DNA from: Haloferacaceae archaeon
Lineage (GTDB): Archaea > Halobacteriota > Halobacteria > Halobacteriales > Haloferacaceae
DNA: 5,760 nucleotides
Direction: 5' to 3'
Assembly (NCBI GenBank): GCA_003554115.1
Contig: PWFE01000029.1
Coordinates: 1 to 5,760, forward strand
The translations under genes and the position numbers were made by a program. Below, piece after piece: positions 4,963-5,760 of this stretch (positions are counted from its first letter, which is position 1; every line of letters begins with the position of its first letter). The notes under the pieces were generated by a model that made no database searches, was not told the origin of the DNA, and saw only the letters and a list, made by a program, of their open reading frames with translations.

Positions 4963-5760
4963 ATGGCGAATCTCCGCGATCTCGGCCTTTCGGAGTACGA
5001 ATCCAGAGCCTACCGGTCATTACTCCGGACCGGACCGACAACTGCAAAGGAGTTGTCACGGACGAGCGAGGTGCCGATGGGGCGGATCTACGACGTCCTC
5101 AACGGACTCGAACACCACCAGTTAATCCGAAGTCAGGCCGCCGGTCGACCGAAAAAGTACGTCGCGGTCGAACCCGAGGTTGCCTTAGATCGACTGCTGG
5201 CAGTCAAAAAGCAGGAACTCGAAGCCCAAGCCGAACAGTACGAATCAGTTGTCGAGACGCTGGTCGACGAAATGGACGCCCACGAGCCGGTCGACGAGCA
5301 GTTCTGGACGGCTGCAGTCGGTCCTGACGAAACGCTCGGGCTGCTTCTCGAACGGATTTCTGCGGCCGAAAATGAACTCATCTACGTGGCGGGTACACCC
5401 GCCTCAGGAATCGATCTCACAGAGGCGAGTCGGCAAATAACCGATAGCCTCCAAGCTGCTCTTGACCGCGGCGTCGACGTCGAGTTGTTGATCACGCCGA
5501 CCGTTGTCGACGAGCTTCCGGATCGGAATGTCGCCCGCCAGCACGGTCGACTCACCGAGTACGGTAACTTCTCGATTCGGACGCTTGAGACGGTCGAAGG
5601 GACGTTTACGCTGCTGGATCGAATCGAGGTCTGTATTGCGGTCCCCAATCCGATGGATCCGACGAAATCGTTTGCGATGATCGATCTCAAAGATATGACG
5701 TTTGCGAGCGATCTCCGCGAGGAGTTCGTCTCGCGATGGCAGCAAGCCGAGCCGTTCGAA
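4963..5760 (+). CDS. TrmB-family transcriptional regulator, right end open
   Basis: The frame begins at an ATG (MANLRDLGLSEYESRAYRSL) and is open for 266 codons to the window edge with no stop, so the C-terminus is missing or nearly reached. Residues about 4-68 are the TrmB winged helix-turn-helix: GLSEYESRAY (8-17), TAKELSRTSEVPMGRIYDVL (27-46) containing the recognition helix, and the wing GRPKKYVAVEP (61-71). Residues about 70-105 form a coiled-coil dimerisation helix (LDRLLAVKKQELEAQAEQYE). From about 113 follows the phospholipase D-like effector region common in TrmB proteins: FWTAAVGPDETLGLLLERI (114-132), then ELIYVAG (138-144), and an alpha/beta stretch with VELLITPTVVDELP. TrmB relatives often sense sugars and control sugar transport or central carbon metabolism; the target here is unknown. 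It starts 41 bases after the DUF255 gene with its own TATA-like box. Many short haloarchaeal homologues are of about this length, so little may be missing. Confidence 0.88.
   Translation, partial: MANLRDLGLSEYESRAYRSLLRTGPTTAKELSRTSEVPMGRIYDVLNGLEHHQLIRSQAAGRPKKYVAVEPEVALDRLLAVKKQELEAQAEQYESVVETLVDEMDAHEPVDEQFWTAAVGPDETLGLLLERISAAENELIYVAGTPASGIDLTEASRQITDSLQAALDRGVDVELLITPTVVDELPDRNVARQHGRLTEYGNFSIRTLETVEGTFTLLDRIEVCIAVPNPMDPTKSFAMIDLKDMTFASDLREEFVSRWQQAEPFE

Noticed and set aside
5404..5745. Open frame of 113 codons on the minus strand
   Set aside because: Antisense to the TrmB-type gene, whose helix-turn-helix and effector domain are recognisable; the translation is basic and unlike haloarchaeal proteins.
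1..5760. Mobile element, CRISPR array, tRNA or rRNA
   Set aside because: No transposase, terminal inverted repeats, regularly spaced repeats, tRNA-like cloverleaf or rRNA sequence was seen on either strand by eye.

Overview
The window looks like chromosomal DNA from a halophilic archaeon (class Halobacteria). The evidence is the strongly acidic proteins, the GC-rich third positions, the AT-rich TATA-like boxes lying about 25-30 bases upstream of start codons with almost no ribosome-binding sites (leaderless transcripts), and the protein families present: a haloarchaeal DUF5778-type protein, an archaeal carbamoyl-phosphate synthase small subunit, a one-domain Lrp/AsnC regulator and a TrmB-type regulator. 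The genus cannot be named from the sequence alone.

Layout. Positions 1-329 (minus) hold the N-terminal part of an unrecognised protein that runs off the left edge. Positions 445-837 (minus) encode a small acidic DUF5778-type protein. A divergent promoter region (838-951) separates it from a six-helix membrane protein of unknown function (952-1623, plus). That gene converges, with only 27 bases between the stops, on carA (1651-2715, minus). carA and an Lrp/AsnC regulator (2812-3225, plus) are divergent and share a 96-base control region holding a perfect 6-1-6 palindrome that is a good candidate operator. Downstream on the plus strand are a thioredoxin-fold/six-hairpin (DUF255, YyaL/SPATA20-like) protein (3269-4921) and a TrmB-type regulator that starts at 4963 and is still open at the right edge.

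How the genes relate. carA makes the glutamine-hydrolysing subunit feeding carbamoyl phosphate to pyrimidine and arginine synthesis. The divergent Lrp-type regulator is the obvious candidate to sense an amino acid and control carA and/or itself. The DUF255 gene and the TrmB regulator each seem to have their own promoter, so they are neighbours on one strand rather than a demonstrated operon. No mobile elements, CRISPR arrays, rRNA or tRNA genes were seen. No intergenic stretch exceeds about 115 bases. This is mostly an ordinary core-genome region. The points most worth a second look are the carA/lrp palindrome, the altered active-site motifs of the DUF255 protein, and the uncharacterised genes at the left end.
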